Notes: generated by a model from the letters alone, not told the origin. A stretch of 64,000 nucleotides of DNA from Huaxiibacter chinensis (GCF_022171985.1 NZ_JAJVHF010000007.1:62001-126000), one strand, 5' to 3'; counted from the first letter of the stretch, positions 7,717 through 18,154 are shown. Program-made: numbers and translations.

Positions 7717-9971
7717 CGAACGTGCAGAGCGTAGACCGCAGGCCGTCTGCCGGCAGTGGCAAGGATCTCCATCTTCACTTCACGGGCCATGATGGGGGCA
7801 GGCAGGTGATGCTCGCAGACGGAATGATGGTTATGCTCCACCTCGCTAATCATTTGTTCATCGGCCCACAGTCGGTAATGCGTAATGCAGTGGGGCGTAA
7901 CGGCCTGATGATGGCCCATTTGCACCGTCTCCATCGCATTATCGAAATCATGGTCCTGGATTAGCGTCAGGCTACGGATTTCCTGCGGGTTCGCCCAGCG
8001 CCAGACGACCTGCGGAGAGAGATCATCATCGGCGGGGATCCATCCGTTGGTTTGCTGCTCCGGACGAAGGTGACCATTCAGTAATTGCCCTGCGGCATAA
8101 CAGCGCATAGGCGTACTCAGCCGCAGAGCGGGGAAGACCTGATGCGGATGGCGGCGCGGAAGCCAGAAGTCGAATTCGTCCACGCCAAAATCCCCCTCGA
8201 CCACCTGACGGGTATGTTTTGCCACGCGCGCGTTAAGGCTATTGAAGACGGTCATTAAACCGGGCAGATGCACGTCGGTCAGCGCAATTTCAGCGCTATC
8301 GCAGGCATCAAAGGCGATAAACACATACTGATCGCGATCGCTTGTCCAGGCAAAGGTGCAGCGGTGATCCTGTTCATCCGCTAAGGCTAAGCTGCAACGA
8401 GCATACTCCAGGTCAGGGGTGAAATTGCCTGCTTTCATACTGCCCAGCAGCGACACGCCGATTGATTGCGGGGCAGTCGAACGCAGGCGGAAGGTAATGT
8501 CAGGAAAAGGCTCGCAGCTTTTTACCGGCATAACGACTGCCATTCTGGCGCCTAGCGACAGCCACTCTCCGTTCTGCTCCAGGGTGGAGAGTATAAATTC
8601 ACTGCTGGTGGTGACGGTTGCCCCCTGCGCCGGGTTTTCCAGCCGCTGGCGCGGGATATAGCAGCCTGTCGCCTGCAGCTGTTGTTGCAGTGCGCCAATG
8701 CGCCCGGGGTCGGCCAGCATTTTGGGCGTGAGGTGTTGAGCATGACACAGCGCCGCCGCGCGCCCGACGACTTCGCCAAGCACACCGCAGGTGCACATCA
8801 CGCGGGCGCTGCCGAAGGCGACGTGCGAGGCGGAAATCAGCCTGCCGGTCAGGAACAGGTTATCCAGCGAACGGCTATAGAGCGATCGAAACGGAATGGT
8901 GTAGGTGCCCTTGCTGTGAAACTGACGGCAGCCATCATGGGTACTGTAAACGCCGTCGGCTGGGTGCAGGTCAATCGACCACCCGCCGTAGGCCACGGCA
9001 TCGTAATGATCGCGCTGCTCGATGATGTCCTGCTGGCAAAGCAGATGATCGCCCATAAACCGGCGGCTCTCCCGTTTGCCGGGGATCGCGCCGACCCATT
9101 CAATCGTCAGGTTATCCGCATCAGGGAATTCACCGGAGTTTTTAATGTAATCCCAGACGCCCCAGACGATTTTCCACAGCTCCCATTTGATCTCTTCGCT
9201 TTGATGTACGGTATCAAGACGCCCGCCCCACTCCAGCCACCACAGGTCGCAGCCGTTGAGCGTCGAGGTAAGACGTCTGTAGCGGGGGATCTCGGTGATG
9301 TCTTTCAGGGCGAAGGAGGGGGCCACAAACTTAACCGGCCCGGAAGTGCGTTTGGTATAGAAGTAAATCGAATGGCCAAGCTTATGGCCGAAGCGATCGC
9401 CGGGGGCCATTTTTTCGCCCAGTTCGTCGATATCTTCCGCCCCTTCACGAAACTCTGCTCCTGCGAGGAAACCCAGCACGCCGTCGCCGGTTGCATCGCA
9501 AAACTGCCCGGCCTGAACATGGTAAAACGTCTCGTTGATGGCATTAAACGCGCTGACGGCAGTGATGCGTGAGCCTTGTTTCTCGATGTCGTAAACGGCG
9601 GTATTCAACAGCAGCGTCAGTCCCGGCTGGCTTTTGGCGAGATCGAGCAGGACCAGGTCAAACATCACCGGGTTTCCCTCTTTGTTGCGCCAGAGATTCT
9701 CCTCCATGATCTCACCCATAATGCCGCCTTCACGCGCCCAGCGGTTATTGTTGCCCATATGCGAGGTGGCACCGTTAGCCCACAGGCGCACTTCGCTTGA
9801 GGCGTTACCGCCCAGCACGGGCCTGTCCTGAATGAGCACAACGTTCAGTCCGTCCCGGGCCGCTGCGAGCGCCGCGCATAGCCCGGCAAGCCCGCCGCCG
9901 GCAACCAGCAGGTCGGCCGTAAGCGAAGTCACGGGGAAGGTTCTGGCATCATTTTGCGGATAGATTTTCAT
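7713..9971 (-). CDS. FAD-dependent oxidoreductase, two-domain, 752 aa
   Basis: The N-terminus is a Rossmann FAD-binding domain: DLLVAGGGLAGLCAALAAARDG at about residues 20-41, followed by GGNASSEVR. This is the FAD_oxidored (PF12831-type) family. A GDGVLGFLAGAEFREGAED segment and a LTGRLISASHVAFGSARVM FAD-closing motif follow in mid-protein. The C-terminal ~270 residues look beta-rich and share no motif I recognise. There is no signal peptide. The substrate is unknown; relatives occur beside carbohydrate or organic-acid genes. It is absent from this place in E. coli and is divergent from an IclR regulator gene 67 bp away that probably controls it. Confidence 0.85.
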   Translation of the reverse strand: MKIYPQNDARTFPVTSLTADLLVAGGGLAGLCAALAAARDGLNVVLIQDRPVLGGNASSEVRLWANGATSHMGNNNRWAREGGIMGEIMEENLWRNKEGNPVMFDLVLLDLAKSQPGLTLLLNTAVYDIEKQGSRITAVSAFNAINETFYHVQAGQFCDATGDGVLGFLAGAEFREGAEDIDELGEKMAPGDRFGHKLGHSIYFYTKRTSGPVKFVAPSFALKDITEIPRYRRLTSTLNGCDLWWLEWGGRLDTVHQSEEIKWELWKIVWGVWDYIKNSGEFPDADNLTIEWVGAIPGKRESRRFMGDHLLCQQDIIEQRDHYDAVAYGGWSIDLHPADGVYSTHDGCRQFHSKGTYTIPFRSLYSRSLDNLFLTGRLISASHVAFGSARVMCTCGVLGEVVGRAAALCHAQHLTPKMLADPGRIGALQQQLQATGCYIPRQRLENPAQGATVTTSSEFILSTLEQNGEWLSLGARMAVVMPVKSCEPFPDITFRLRSTAPQSIGVSLLGSMKAGNFTPDLEYARCSLALADEQDHRCTFAWTSDRDQYVFIAFDACDSAEIALTDVHLPGLMTVFNSLNARVAKHTRQVVEGDFGVDEFDFWLPRRHPHQVFPALRLSTPMRCYAAGQLLNGHLRPEQQTNGWIPADDDLSPQVVWRWANPQEIRSLTLIQDHDFDNAMETVQMGHHQAVTPHCITHYRLWADEQMISEVEHNHHSVCEHHLPAPIMAREVKMEILATAGRRPAVYALHVR

Positions 9972-10038
9972 TACCTTGTATCCTTCTGAACTGGCTGTAG
10001 AATCGACGCATTCACTTCTAAATCGAATAAAAACTGCT

Positions 10039-10731
10039 ATGTCATCACAACCGAATCAAAGCCTGATTGACGGCATACGCTGTCTGCAATATCTGGTCTC
10101 AAGCGATCGCGCCATTGGCTGCCGCGAACTGTCGCGTCTGATGGGAATCAACACGACACGCGTGAACCGTTTACTGATGACCATGGCCTCCATTGGCCTG
10201 ACGATGCAGGATGAGCAACGCCGCTATTTACCCGGCCCGGGTATCCACGCATTAGCCGCGCAGTCGATTCGTGGCTCCAGACTCTTCTCCAGTGCGCTGC
10301 CCAAGCTTGAGCGCCTGGCACCACGGGATATCGTTGTGGCGCTCGGGGTTCTCTGGGAAGACCAGGTGATTTACATCTGGCACTCCGTTCCCGGCAGCCC
10401 GACCAGTCAGGCTTTAGCGGGCTTCCATATGCTGCCCGCCTGGCAATCGGTTATTGGCATGTCGCTACTGGCTGCCGAAAGCGACGAGCAGTTAACAGCC
10501 AGATTGACGCCTGAACAGTGGTCCAGCCTGGCGCCGTATGTGGCTCAGCAGCGCGAACAGGGGCATGTCGTCTGGCACCACGAAGACGGAGAGGTCTCCA
10601 TGGCGCAACCGGTCGGAGCACACCACGCTGCGCTGGCCTTTGCCGGCATGTGGCAACCTGGCGATGCCGTGATACAGGCGCGTCTGAAAGAGCTTTATGC
10701 ACTGAATGCCCAACTGTTAGAAAGCGCATAA
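10039..10731 (+). CDS. IclR-family transcriptional regulator
   Basis: A 230-residue regulator with an N-terminal winged helix-turn-helix at about residues 8-68 (QSLIDGIRCLQYLV, then CRELSRLMGINTTRVNRLLMTM). The C-terminal IclR effector-binding domain is shorter than usual. An upstream ATG at 9976 is in frame, but the ATG at 10039 gives the normal IclR start. It is transcribed away from the FAD oxidoreductase, the classical layout of a local regulator and its target. The inducer is unknown. Confidence 0.82.
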   Translation: MSSQPNQSLIDGIRCLQYLVSSDRAIGCRELSRLMGINTTRVNRLLMTMASIGLTMQDEQRRYLPGPGIHALAAQSIRGSRLFSSALPKLERLAPRDIVVALGVLWEDQVIYIWHSVPGSPTSQALAGFHMLPAWQSVIGMSLLAAESDEQLTARLTPEQWSSLAPYVAQQREQGHVVWHHEDGEVSMAQPVGAHHAALAFAGMWQPGDAVIQARLKELYALNAQLLESA

Positions 10732-10810
10732 GCCACTATGTTTCTTTTATAGAAACACTCGGGAAGATGCAAAAAGGAGACCGGGAAGTGTGAGCAGGAT
10801 CGAGAGATAA

Positions 10811-10838
10811 AAAGATTTTGCCCGGCAACGCGGGCAAA
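10811..10838 (-). terminator. Terminator of the yqgE-ruvX transcript
   Basis: On the minus strand, TTTGCCCG and CGGGCAAA (10831-10838 and 10817-10824) pair around a six-base loop and are followed by ATCTTTTTATC. It lies 11 bp past the ruvX stop. Confidence 0.75.
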
Positions 10839-10848
10839 TCGGCTCGGG

Positions 10849-11265
10849 TCAGTAACCCTGTTCGAAGAAGCTTTCGAGGATAATCACAGCGGACGCAGAA
10901 TCAATGCTGCCCTTGTTAAGCGCACGGAATCCACCCTGTTGAAACAGGCCGGAACGGGCTTCAACGGTGCTCAGACGCTCGTCATGAAGCTTAACAGCCA
11001 CTCCGAAACGTCCGTGAATTTTATTGGCGAACTTACGCGCACGGGCAGTGAGCGGCTGCTCGGTACCGTCCATGTTTAACGGCAGGCCAACAATAACCTC
11101 ATCGGGCTGCCATTCTTTGAGCAGGCGTTCGATCAGCGTCCAGTCCGGCGTGCCGTCCTGCGCCTTTAGCGCGGTCAACGGGCGCGCGGTACCGGTGATG
11201 CGCTGACCAATAGCCACGCCAATACTTTTGGTACCAAAATCGAATGCGAGAAGGGTGCCACTCAT
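10849..11265 (-). CDS. ruvX: RuvX/YqgF, putative pre-16S rRNA processing nuclease
   Basis: A 138-residue RNase H-fold protein identical in length to E. coli YqgF, implicated in maturation of the 16S rRNA 5' end. The active-site start [13 protein letters not shown] carries Asp9. Further conserved acidic segments are [22 protein letters not shown] and the terminal [14 protein letters not shown]. The start overlaps the yqgE stop by one base, so the pair is translationally coupled, as in E. coli. Confidence 0.95.
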   Translation of the reverse strand: MSGTLLAFDFGTKSIGVAIGQRITGTARPLTALKAQDGTPDWTLIERLLKEWQPDEVIVGLPLNMDGTEQPLTARARKFANKIHGRFGVAVKLHDERLSTVEARSGLFQQGGFRALNKGSIDSASAVIILESFFEQGY

Positions 11266-11825
11266 TACGCGTGCCCCGCAACGCCAGGCATCGTCTGGAT
11301 ATCAATACCAATCAGTTTTGCCGCGTCGCGCCAGCGGTCCGCAATGGGGGTCTTAAACAGAATATTCAGATCGGCGGGGGCGGTGAGCCACGCGTTATCG
11401 AGGATCTCCTGCTCCAGTTGACCTTTCTCCCACGAAGCATATCCGAGCGCAACCAGCACGTCTGTAGGCTGGCTGGCCGTACCCAGCGTTTCGAGCACGT
11501 CGCGCGAGGTGGTGACGACCGTATTGTCAGACACGCGAATGCTGGAGGAAAAACCCGGCGGCGTATGAAGGATAAACCCGCGATCTTCCGCCAGGGGGCC
11601 ACCCAGCATCACCGGTTTATCGAGGCGGATCTCCGGAAGGCGATCTTCTGAAGCGATCTTCAGCTTATCCAGAATGCCGTCGATTTGCAGATTTTCCAGC
11701 GGTTTATTAATGATAATCCCCATCGCACCGTCTTCATTGTATTCGCAGATATAGACTACGGAACGACGAAAAAAGGGGTCCTGGAGAGCAGGCATGGCAA
11801 TCAGAAAGTGATGCTGTAAATTCAT
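11265..11825 (-). CDS. yqgE: YqgE, DUF179/AlgH family protein
   Basis: A 186-residue UPF0301 (DUF179, AlgH-like) protein. It begins [28 protein letters not shown], then [11 protein letters not shown] and [16 protein letters not shown], all diagnostic. The family function is unclear; AlgH was linked to alginate regulation in Pseudomonas. It sits between gshB and ruvX in the usual enterobacterial order. Confidence 0.95.
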   Translation of the reverse strand: MNLQHHFLIAMPALQDPFFRRSVVYICEYNEDGAMGIIINKPLENLQIDGILDKLKIASEDRLPEIRLDKPVMLGGPLAEDRGFILHTPPGFSSSIRVSDNTVVTTSRDVLETLGTASQPTDVLVALGYASWEKGQLEQEILDNAWLTAPADLNILFKTPIADRWRDAAKLIGIDIQTMPGVAGHA

Positions 11826-11860
11826 TGTCAGAGGTTCTGTTTCCTGGTTTAAAAAGCAAC

Positions 11861-11893
11861 AGCGTTCAGTATGCGTACAAATGAGAACGCTGT
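11861..11893 (-). terminator. Hairpin after gshB
   Basis: On the minus strand ACAGCGTTC and GAACGCTGT pair perfectly (9 bp) around a 17-base loop, followed by TGCTTTTTAAA. It lies 15 bp downstream of the gshB stop. The large loop makes it a weak or partial terminator. Confidence 0.55.
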
Positions 11894-11907
11894 CACTTAT
11901 TGGTGTA

Positions 11908-12855
11908 TTACTTCACTAATCGTTTCTCAATAGCGTCCATCAGCATACCGGTAATGGAAACAGGGAATTCGGCTTCGATTTCGCGGATGCAGGTGGGGCT
12001 GGTGACGTTCACTTCCGTCAGGCGATCGCCGATGATATCCAGACCGACAAAGATAAGGCCTTTCGCTTTCAGCATCGGTCCAACACGACGGGCGATTTCC
12101 CAGTCGCTTTCGCTCAGTGGGCGAGGTTCGCCACGGCCGCCAGCCGCCAGGTTACCCCGGGTTTCGCCGCCCTGCGGAATGCGCGCCAGGCAGTAAGGTA
12201 CCGGCTCGCCATCCACAACCAGCACGCGCTTGTCGCCGTCCACAATGGCCGGAATATAGTTCTGCGCCATGCAGTAGCGGGTGCCGTGCTCGGTCAGCGT
12301 TTCGGCGATAACGCCAATATTCGGATCGCCTTCTTTAACACGGAAAATAGATGCACCGCCCATGCCGTCGAGCGGTTTGAGGATGATATCGGTGTGCTTC
12401 TGCCAGAAGGCTTTAAGCTGGGCTTTACTGCGCGTCACCAGCGTTTCAGGCGTCAGATCGGAGAACCAGGCCGTATACAATTTTTCGTTACAGTCGCGCA
12501 GGCTCTGCGGTTTGTTAACGATCAGCGTGCCTTTTTCTTCTGCGCGTTCAAGGATATACGTGCAGTAGATATATTCGGTGTCAAACGGCGGATCTTTACG
12601 CATCAGGATCACATCAAGCTCGGCGAGCGGCAGGTCTTGCTCGGAACCGAACTCATACCATTTATCGTAATTCTGCTCGACGTTAACGATACGCGTGCGC
12701 GCACGGGCTTCACCGTTGATCAGGTAAAGATCGCTCATCTCCATATAATGAAGCTGATAGCCGCGACGCTGCGCTTCCAGCAGCATAGCGAAGCTGGAGT
12801 CTTTCTTGATGTTAATGTTTGCGATGGGGTCCATCACGATGCCGAGCTTGATCAT
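11908..12855 (-). CDS. gshB: Glutathione synthetase
   Basis: Joins gamma-glutamylcysteine and glycine with ATP to make glutathione. The 315-residue ATP-grasp protein has the family start [20 protein letters not shown], the ATP-grasp lysine region [16 protein letters not shown], and the C-terminal [12 protein letters not shown] metal and nucleotide ligands. The ATG at 12855 was preferred over one two codons upstream because GGAG is 6 bp from it and it matches the E. coli start. The order rsmE-gshB-yqgE-ruvX is as in E. coli. Confidence 0.97.
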   Translation of the reverse strand: MIKLGIVMDPIANINIKKDSSFAMLLEAQRRGYQLHYMEMSDLYLINGEARARTRIVNVEQNYDKWYEFGSEQDLPLAELDVILMRKDPPFDTEYIYCTYILERAEEKGTLIVNKPQSLRDCNEKLYTAWFSDLTPETLVTRSKAQLKAFWQKHTDIILKPLDGMGGASIFRVKEGDPNIGVIAETLTEHGTRYCMAQNYIPAIVDGDKRVLVVDGEPVPYCLARIPQGGETRGNLAAGGRGEPRPLSESDWEIARRVGPMLKAKGLIFVGLDIIGDRLTEVNVTSPTCIREIEAEFPVSITGMLMDAIEKRLVK

Positions 12856-12894
12856 GTTCATCTCCGTTAAAAGCCTAATCGGTCAGGCTTAGCT

Positions 12895-13626
12895 TCAACC
12901 CAGATCGCCAAACCGCACCTGAAGCGCGGTGATGGCAGTGAGTGCCGTTGTCTCAGTGCGCAGAACGCGAGGTCCCAACAGAATATCAGTAAACTGGTAG
13001 CGGGCCGTCATTGCTATTTCATCAGCCGAAAGGCCCCCTTCGGGACCAATAAGCAGGCGAACGCGTTCGACCGGCAGCGGCAGCGTGTTAATGCTTGCGC
13101 TGGCGCGTGGATGAAGGTTGAGCTTAAGGCCCGACTCTTCTTCGGCACACCAGGCTTCGAGATCCATCGGGGGACGGATTTCCGGGATGCGGTTACGGCC
13201 GCACTGCTCACAGGCTGCGATAGCGATTTTCTGCCACTGTTGGATCTTTTTGTTCAGACGTTCAGCATCCAGTTTAACGCCGCAACGCTCAGAAAAAAGT
13301 GGCGTAATGAGGCTTACCCCAAGTTCGATCGATTTCTGGATGGTAAATTCCATTTTTTCGCCGCGTGACATCACCTGGCCCAGATGAATATGCAGCGGGG
13401 ATTCACGATCGTCCGTTTCACCGCCCAGGATAGTGACCTGGACGCTTTTCTTATCGGCGCGGATGATTTGCGCGTCGAAGACCTGGTTTGAGCCATCAAA
13501 TAGCTGAATCGACTGACCTGCACTCATACGCAGCACGCGGCCAACGTGGTTAGCGGCGTCTTCAGACAGCGCAATGTCGCTGCCAGCGGTAATGCATTCA
13601 GGGTGATAAATACGAGGAACACGCAT
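12895..13626 (-). CDS. rsmE: 16S rRNA (uracil1498-N3)-methyltransferase
   Basis: A 243-residue SPOUT-class methyltransferase that makes m3U1498 in 16S rRNA. The C-terminal knot is visible in [14 protein letters not shown] and [22 protein letters not shown], and the N-terminal PUA-like part in [10 protein letters not shown] with [12 protein letters not shown]. The frame runs further upstream through a degenerate copy of the CTCTCC repeat; the start [10 protein letters not shown] at 13626 is the family start. Confidence 0.96.
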   Translation of the reverse strand: MRVPRIYHPECITAGSDIALSEDAANHVGRVLRMSAGQSIQLFDGSNQVFDAQIIRADKKSVQVTILGGETDDRESPLHIHLGQVMSRGEKMEFTIQKSIELGVSLITPLFSERCGVKLDAERLNKKIQQWQKIAIAACEQCGRNRIPEIRPPMDLEAWCAEEESGLKLNLHPRASASINTLPLPVERVRLLIGPEGGLSADEIAMTARYQFTDILLGPRVLRTETTALTAITALQVRFGDLG

Positions 13627-13659
13627 AGTTAAGACGTCCATCAAGAGCTGAGTCCCGGC

Positions 13660-13702
13660 ACGTTTTCCCCGCTCGCCTGGCAGGAGAGGGGGAAGGTGGG
13701 GG
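13660..13702. repeat. Degenerate copy of the CTCTCC/GGAGAGG repeat
   Basis: TTTTCCCCGCTCGCCTGGCAG followed by GAGAGGGGGAAGG resembles the palindromic core of the 2.4-3.0 kb array (CCCTCTCC…GGAGAGGG) but with a longer loop. It lies between endA and rsmE. Similarity is by eye only. Confidence 0.45.
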
Positions 13703-13732
13703 AAACCTGTTAACAATTGCCGCTAGTGTAGG

Positions 13733-14440
13733 TTAGCTCTTTTGCGCCTGGCAAGCCCGCTGGACATACGGGTTATGATTCCCCTGAACTTTAGCAATCC
13801 GCTCGTCGCGCTGGCACTCCCAGTCGGTCACAGGATAAAGTTTATTCCAGGCGTTGAAGAGCTGGGTCTGCTGGCGCGACAAATTCAGGTCATAGCGATC
13901 GCGCATATAGAAGTAGGTGCGGGCAATGCTGCCACGGGCGCGGGCGGGCGGTTCTGCCAGCTTCTCTTTGAAGTCGACCTTCATGCCGCACTGACCATAC
14001 TGGCCTTCGCCCCCGTTCCACTGGCTGTACATAAAGTTGCCGCGATCGCCGTTCACTTCGCCCACGGCGGGTTGCAGGTTATGCATGTCGCTCTCTATCT
14101 GACGATAGACCGGATCCCTGGCACAATTTTTACGTCCGCCATCCTGCCAGCACTGGCGCTGGTGGCCAAACTGCCACGCGGGAACCACATGCTCCCATTC
14201 AATACGGCTGGCGCGATTTTCATTTTTGCGCACTTTATAGCCGCAGGATTCAAGATCCACGACCCCTTTTTTACCTTGCCAGTTAATCTTGCAGCCGCAG
14301 TAGAAATCACCGGGAACGTCGGCGTTCACCTTCACGCCAGCGGCTTTTGCCTGAGAGAAACTCTTGATACCGTCGGCCAGAACATGGCCTGAAAATGCCG
14401 TCGCCAGAAGAGCGACCGCGAAGGAGAGATTACGGGACAT
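13733..14440 (-). CDS. endA: Endonuclease I, periplasmic
   Basis: A 235-residue non-specific DNase exported to the periplasm, same length as E. coli EndA. A signal peptide covers residues 1-22 ([22 protein letters not shown]). The active-site HNH-like motif [14 protein letters not shown] and the second metal segment [18 protein letters not shown] are intact. Eight cysteines fit the disulfide-bonded fold. The frame is open upstream, but the signal peptide fixes the ATG at 14440. Confidence 0.96.
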   Translation of the reverse strand: MSRNLSFAVALLATAFSGHVLADGIKSFSQAKAAGVKVNADVPGDFYCGCKINWQGKKGVVDLESCGYKVRKNENRASRIEWEHVVPAWQFGHQRQCWQDGGRKNCARDPVYRQIESDMHNLQPAVGEVNGDRGNFMYSQWNGGEGQYGQCGMKVDFKEKLAEPPARARGSIARTYFYMRDRYDLNLSRQQTQLFNAWNKLYPVTDWECQRDERIAKVQGNHNPYVQRACQAQKS

Positions 14441-14534
14441 CGTGAACTCCGTGTCAAAACGAGCCCGCAACGTAACGAAAGTTGCTCCTGTATGCAATCA
14501 GGCAGATCACGAAAGTTCCTGATGGTTCTACCGA

Positions 14535-15032
14535 TTATTCTGCTACCAGCGGCTCCCCGCATTTCACGCAGCGGTAGGTCGCTTCTCCTCGCACCACCCG
14601 ATTATGGCGGCGGACGGTTAACTGATGCTGCTGGCACGTGCAGCGATAGGGGAACGTATTGCGCCGTACCGATTCCAGCTGGAACTGATGCGTCCGGCGG
14701 GCCGGCACGCCAAGAACCTCTTCCATCATCCATTTCCACTCTTTACCGTGGGGCGCCACGCGACCAAAGTGTTTCCATACCAGTAAATGCGCCAGCTCGT
14801 GAGGCACCACTTCGTCGATGAAGGCCTGCTGGTTTTCCATCATTAATACGGGATTCAGCCGGATTTCATACGCGTCGAGCCAGGCGGTGCCCGCCGACGT
14901 TCCGCGCTGACGATAAACCATTTTGGGTTCGGGGTAGGTGCGCCCCAGCTTGAGATTAGCCTGGGCGAGTTTATCCCGCAGACAGCGCATGACGGCAAGC
15001 TGGAGGGCGAGAGGAAGACGGGGTGTTTTCAT
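14535..15032 (-). CDS. sprT: SprT-like zinc metalloprotease-fold protein
   Basis: A 165-residue SprT family protein with the zincin motif HELAH at residues 78-82 and a C-terminal zinc-ribbon-like pair of CxC/CxxC segments (YRCTC and YRCVKCGE). Related to the Spartan DNA-protein crosslink protease core, but the bacterial role is unproven. The ATG at 15032 gives the E. coli start MKT; the upstream open frame covers intergenic sequence including the galP hairpin. Confidence 0.94.
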   Translation of the reverse strand: MKTPRLPLALQLAVMRCLRDKLAQANLKLGRTYPEPKMVYRQRGTSAGTAWLDAYEIRLNPVLMMENQQAFIDEVVPHELAHLLVWKHFGRVAPHGKEWKWMMEEVLGVPARRTHQFQLESVRRNTFPYRCTCQQHQLTVRRHNRVVRGEATYRCVKCGEPLVAE

Positions 15033-15059
15033 AGGGGCAGAGCATAAAACGTGGAGCGG

Positions 15060-15080
15060 GGAGGCGCAAGGGGCGCCTCC
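15060..15080 (-). terminator. GC-rich hairpin after galP
   Basis: GGAGGCGC and GCGCCTCC pair around AAGGG just past the galP stop. The poly-U tract on the minus strand is poor (ACGTTTTATG comes about 10 bases later), so it may be a processing or partial termination signal. Confidence 0.5.
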
Positions 15081-15090
15081 CCTCGGGAGA

Positions 15091-16488
15091 TTAGTCGCGT
15101 GCGCCAATTTCGCGCAGAGGACGACCTTTCATCAGGTTACGTTCGATGTGTTCCAGCGACACGTGTTTGGTTTCAGGCACCAGCCACAGCGTCAGCACGA
15201 TGAACAGCAGGTTCAGACCGCCGTACACCCAGAAGGTATTGGCGTTGCCCAGCGTGTTCAGCATGGTCAGGAAGGTTGCACCGACGATCATGTTGGCAAT
15301 CCAGTTGGTGGCCGTTGAACAGGTGATACCAAAATCGCGGCCTTTCAGCGGCTGGATCTCAGAACACAGTACCCAAATCAGCGGACCTGCACTCATGGCG
15401 AAGCCAACGATAAACATCAGGAGCATCGCGACGGCGAAGTACTGCGCCGATGGCGAGTGGATGCCCAGATGCATCATCGTACCCAGCACGCCCATGCCGA
15501 CAGCCATGACCAGGAAGCCCAGCGTGAGCGTCGGTTTACGACCCCAGCGGTCCACCAGCCCAATCGCAATGAAGGTCGCCAGAACGTTCGTCAGACCAAC
15601 GATAACGGTTCCCCACATCTGCTCGGTAGTGTTGGTATAGCCTGCCAGTTCAAAGATTTTAGGCGCGTAATACATGATGACGTTCATGCCGGTGAACTGC
15701 TGCATCACCTGCAGGAGCACGCCCAGGAACACCGCACGACGGAAGTTGCTGTTTTCTTTGAACAGCGCCCAGCCGGTCTGTTTGACCTTCAGGCTTTCGC
15801 GGATCTCATCCAGCTCATTTTTTGCTTCCGCGCTGGAGTCGCGAAGGCGCAACAGCACGCGTTCTGCGTCGTGGAAGCGGCGTTTCGCGGCATACCAGCG
15901 CGGGCTGTCTGGCAGGAAGAAGACGCCAATCAGCAGTAAAATGGCCGGAATGATGATGACGCCCAGCATCCAGCGCCATGCGCCGCTGTAGCTGAAGGCG
16001 GTATCAGACAGATAGGCACCCAAAATCCCGATGGTGATCATCAGCTGATACATGGAGATCATACTGCCGCGGATTTTTTCCGGGGCAATTTCAGACAGGT
16101 AGAGCGGGGCGGTGTAAGAGGCTACACCCACTGCCAGGCCCAGCAGCACGCGGGAGATAATCAGAACTTCCACGTTTGGTGCCGCGGCAGAGCAGAGTGA
16201 ACCGACCACAAAGAGGATCGCCCCGATCATCAGGCTCTTTTTACGCCCGAGGCGATAAGAGAGCCAGCCGCTGCCTACAGCACCCACGGCAGCACCAAAC
16301 ATCATGGAGCTAACGACCCACTCTTGCGTGTGCGCGCTAATCTGGAATTCATCAGTGATGAAGGGCAATGCCCCTGCAATCACGCCGATATCCAGGCCGA
16401 ACAGTAATCCTGCGAGGGCTGCGAGAAAGCAGACAAAAAATGTCATTGCCTTATTGGACGTACGCCCCTGTTTTTTATTGTCAGGCAT
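15091..16488 (-). CDS. galP: Galactose:proton symporter
   Basis: A 465-residue MFS sugar porter with 12 predicted membrane helices, close to E. coli GalP throughout. Sugar-porter signatures are present: GRKKSLMIG after helix 2, the PDSPRWYA segment, DRWGRKPTL after helix 8 and VPETKH near the C-terminus. It brings in galactose, glucose and similar sugars with protons. The start at 16488 (MPDNKKQGR) follows GAGGGC. A CRP site and a GalR/GalS operator lie 66-100 bp upstream, so induction by galactose and catabolite control are predicted. Confidence 0.96.
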   Translation of the reverse strand: MPDNKKQGRTSNKAMTFFVCFLAALAGLLFGLDIGVIAGALPFITDEFQISAHTQEWVVSSMMFGAAVGAVGSGWLSYRLGRKKSLMIGAILFVVGSLCSAAAPNVEVLIISRVLLGLAVGVASYTAPLYLSEIAPEKIRGSMISMYQLMITIGILGAYLSDTAFSYSGAWRWMLGVIIIPAILLLIGVFFLPDSPRWYAAKRRFHDAERVLLRLRDSSAEAKNELDEIRESLKVKQTGWALFKENSNFRRAVFLGVLLQVMQQFTGMNVIMYYAPKIFELAGYTNTTEQMWGTVIVGLTNVLATFIAIGLVDRWGRKPTLTLGFLVMAVGMGVLGTMMHLGIHSPSAQYFAVAMLLMFIVGFAMSAGPLIWVLCSEIQPLKGRDFGITCSTATNWIANMIVGATFLTMLNTLGNANTFWVYGGLNLLFIVLTLWLVPETKHVSLEHIERNLMKGRPLREIGARD

Positions 16489-16553
16489 TATGCCCTCCAG
16501 TTGGGTTATCAGTTTTATCAATGTAAAGGTTAGGCCAGTGCGGCGTAAAAATA

Positions 16554-16569
16554 TGTGAGACTAATCACA
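16554..16569. promoter_or_regulatory. CRP-cAMP binding site for galP
   Basis: TGTGAGACTAATCACA is a perfect TGTGA-N6-TCACA match. Its centre is about 73 bp upstream of the galP start codon. It predicts catabolite activation. Confidence 0.85.
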
Positions 16570-16572
16570 TTG

Positions 16573-16588
16573 GTGTAATCGGTTACAC
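16573..16588. promoter_or_regulatory. GalR/GalS operator for galP
   Basis: GTGTAATCGGTTACAC fits the 16-bp GalR/GalS consensus (GTGnAA…TTnCAC). The centre is 19 bp from the CRP site centre. The E. coli galP promoter has the same pairing of CRP and Gal operator. Confidence 0.85.
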
Positions 16589-16810
16589 TACCGCAATCCT
16601 GTAAAATTTATTAAAGCTTTGAAAATATAGAGGTAAAAGAGTTGATGCGCATCCCGTTTGCATAAAATTCAGACTTAACTGAAACGGAATGTAACAGCAT
16701 ATGAAGTTAGATCATGCAAAGAGATTATTCTGAAAGCGCGGCATTAAGGATGGGGTGTAAGCGGTTTCATTTATCGTCTGGTCAGGCGCCGCAGTCCCGA
16801 CGAGAAAAAC

Positions 16811-16834
16811 AAAAAAGCCAGCACGAGGCTGGCC
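16811..16834 (-). terminator. metK terminator
   Basis: On the minus strand GCCAGC (loop CTCGT) GCTGGC is followed by TTTTTTG, 22 bp past the metK stop. The opposite strand also carries a T-run, so it may work in both directions. Between here and the Gal operator (16589-16810) I see no further gene. Confidence 0.85.
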
Positions 16835-16855
16835 TTTTTTACTGGCGGTCGTAAT

Positions 16856-18007
16856 TTACAGGCCGGCAGCATCACGCAGCAGAGCGGCTTTGTCGGTTTT
16901 TTCCCATGGGAAATGTTCGCGACCAAAGTGACCGTATGCAGCGGTTTCTTTGTAGATTGGGTGCAGCAGATCCAGCATCTGAATCAGGCCGTATGGACGC
17001 AGGTCGAAGAACTCACGTACCAGCAGGGTCAGTTGCTCGGTCGGCACTTTTTCCGTTCCGAAGGTTTCAACCATGATGGAAGTGGGTTCAGCCACGCCGA
17101 TCGCGTAAGAAACCTGAATCTCACAACGGTCAGCCAGACCCGCAGCCACGATGTTTTTCGCCACATAACGTGCAGCGTAGGCAGCAGAACGGTCAACCTT
17201 AGACGGATCTTTACCTGAGAACGCACCGCCACCGTGACGCGCCATGCCGCCGTAGGTATCAACGATGATTTTACGTCCGGTCAGACCGCAGTCGCCCATA
17301 GGACCACCGATAACAAAACGGCCCGTCGGGTTAATGAAGTATTTGGTGGACGCGTTCAGCCACTCGACGGGCAGAACGGGCTTAATGATCTCTTCCATCA
17401 CCGCTTCTTGCAGGGATTTCTGATCGATATCTTCAGCATGTTGGGTAGACAACACGACCGCGTCGATACCCACGATTTTGCCGTCGTCGTACTGGAAGGT
17501 CACCTGGCTTTTTGCGTCAGGACGCAGCCAGGGCAGAGTGCCGTTTTTACGCACGTCAGCCTGACGCTGCACCAGACGGTGTGCGTAGGTGACTGGCGCT
17601 GGCATCAGCACGTCGGTTTCGTTGGTGGCATAACCAAACATCAGGCCCTGGTCGCCCGCGCCCTGTTCCAGTGGGTCCTGACGGTCGACGCCCTGGTTGA
17701 TGTCCGGAGACTGTTTGCCGATCGCGCTCAATACGGCGCAAGAGTTGGCGTCAAAGCCCATATCGGAATGCACGTAGCCGATTTCACGCACCGTGTTACG
17801 GGTGATCTCTTCGATATCCACCCACGCGCTGGTGGTGATCTCGCCGCCTACCAGAACCATGCCGGTTTTGACGTAGGTTTCACACGCAACGCGCGCTTTA
17901 GGATCCTGTTCGAGGATCGCATCCAGCACCGCATCGGAGATTTGGTCAGCGATTTTATCAGGATGTCCTTCTGATACGGACTCGGACGTAAACAGGTGTT
18001 TTGCCAT
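16856..18007 (-). CDS. metK: S-adenosylmethionine synthetase
   Basis: Makes S-adenosylmethionine from methionine and ATP. The 383-residue length is typical. The N-terminal [25 protein letters not shown], the ATP motif [12 protein letters not shown] and the phosphate-binding [16 protein letters not shown] are all intact. It is a single gene with its own terminator. Upstream 8-mers resemble MetJ boxes, in keeping with methionine repression known for metK. Confidence 0.98.
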   Translation of the reverse strand: MAKHLFTSESVSEGHPDKIADQISDAVLDAILEQDPKARVACETYVKTGMVLVGGEITTSAWVDIEEITRNTVREIGYVHSDMGFDANSCAVLSAIGKQSPDINQGVDRQDPLEQGAGDQGLMFGYATNETDVLMPAPVTYAHRLVQRQADVRKNGTLPWLRPDAKSQVTFQYDDGKIVGIDAVVLSTQHAEDIDQKSLQEAVMEEIIKPVLPVEWLNASTKYFINPTGRFVIGGPMGDCGLTGRKIIVDTYGGMARHGGGAFSGKDPSKVDRSAAYAARYVAKNIVAAGLADRCEIQVSYAIGVAEPTSIMVETFGTEKVPTEQLTLLVREFFDLRPYGLIQMLDLLHPIYKETAAYGHFGREHFPWEKTDKAALLRDAAGL

Positions 18008-18127
18008 TTTTTATTTCACCTAAGAGGAATTTGGTTAGCTCAAACTGCTGTGCGGAAGAGCCATAGGAGATGATTCTACCAAGGCCTGCAGGTTAATGAC
18101 ACTGGCAGTCTGAGTGTTAATCAGTAT

Positions 18128-18151
18128 GGATGGATTAACATCTGGACGGCT
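18128..18151. promoter_or_regulatory. Possible MetJ operator upstream of metK
   Basis: On the minus strand the 8-mers AGCCGTCC, AGATGTTA and ATCCATCC run in tandem. The first two match the met box AGACGTCT at about 5-6 of 8 positions each. The position, about 120-145 bp upstream of metK, is plausible. No computed score supports it. Confidence 0.4.
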
Positions 18152-18154
18152 ATT

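Noticed and set aside
8682..9572. 296-codon plus-strand frame opposite the FAD oxidoreductase
   Set aside because: Shadow frame; no recognisable domain and the flavoprotein motifs are on the other strand.
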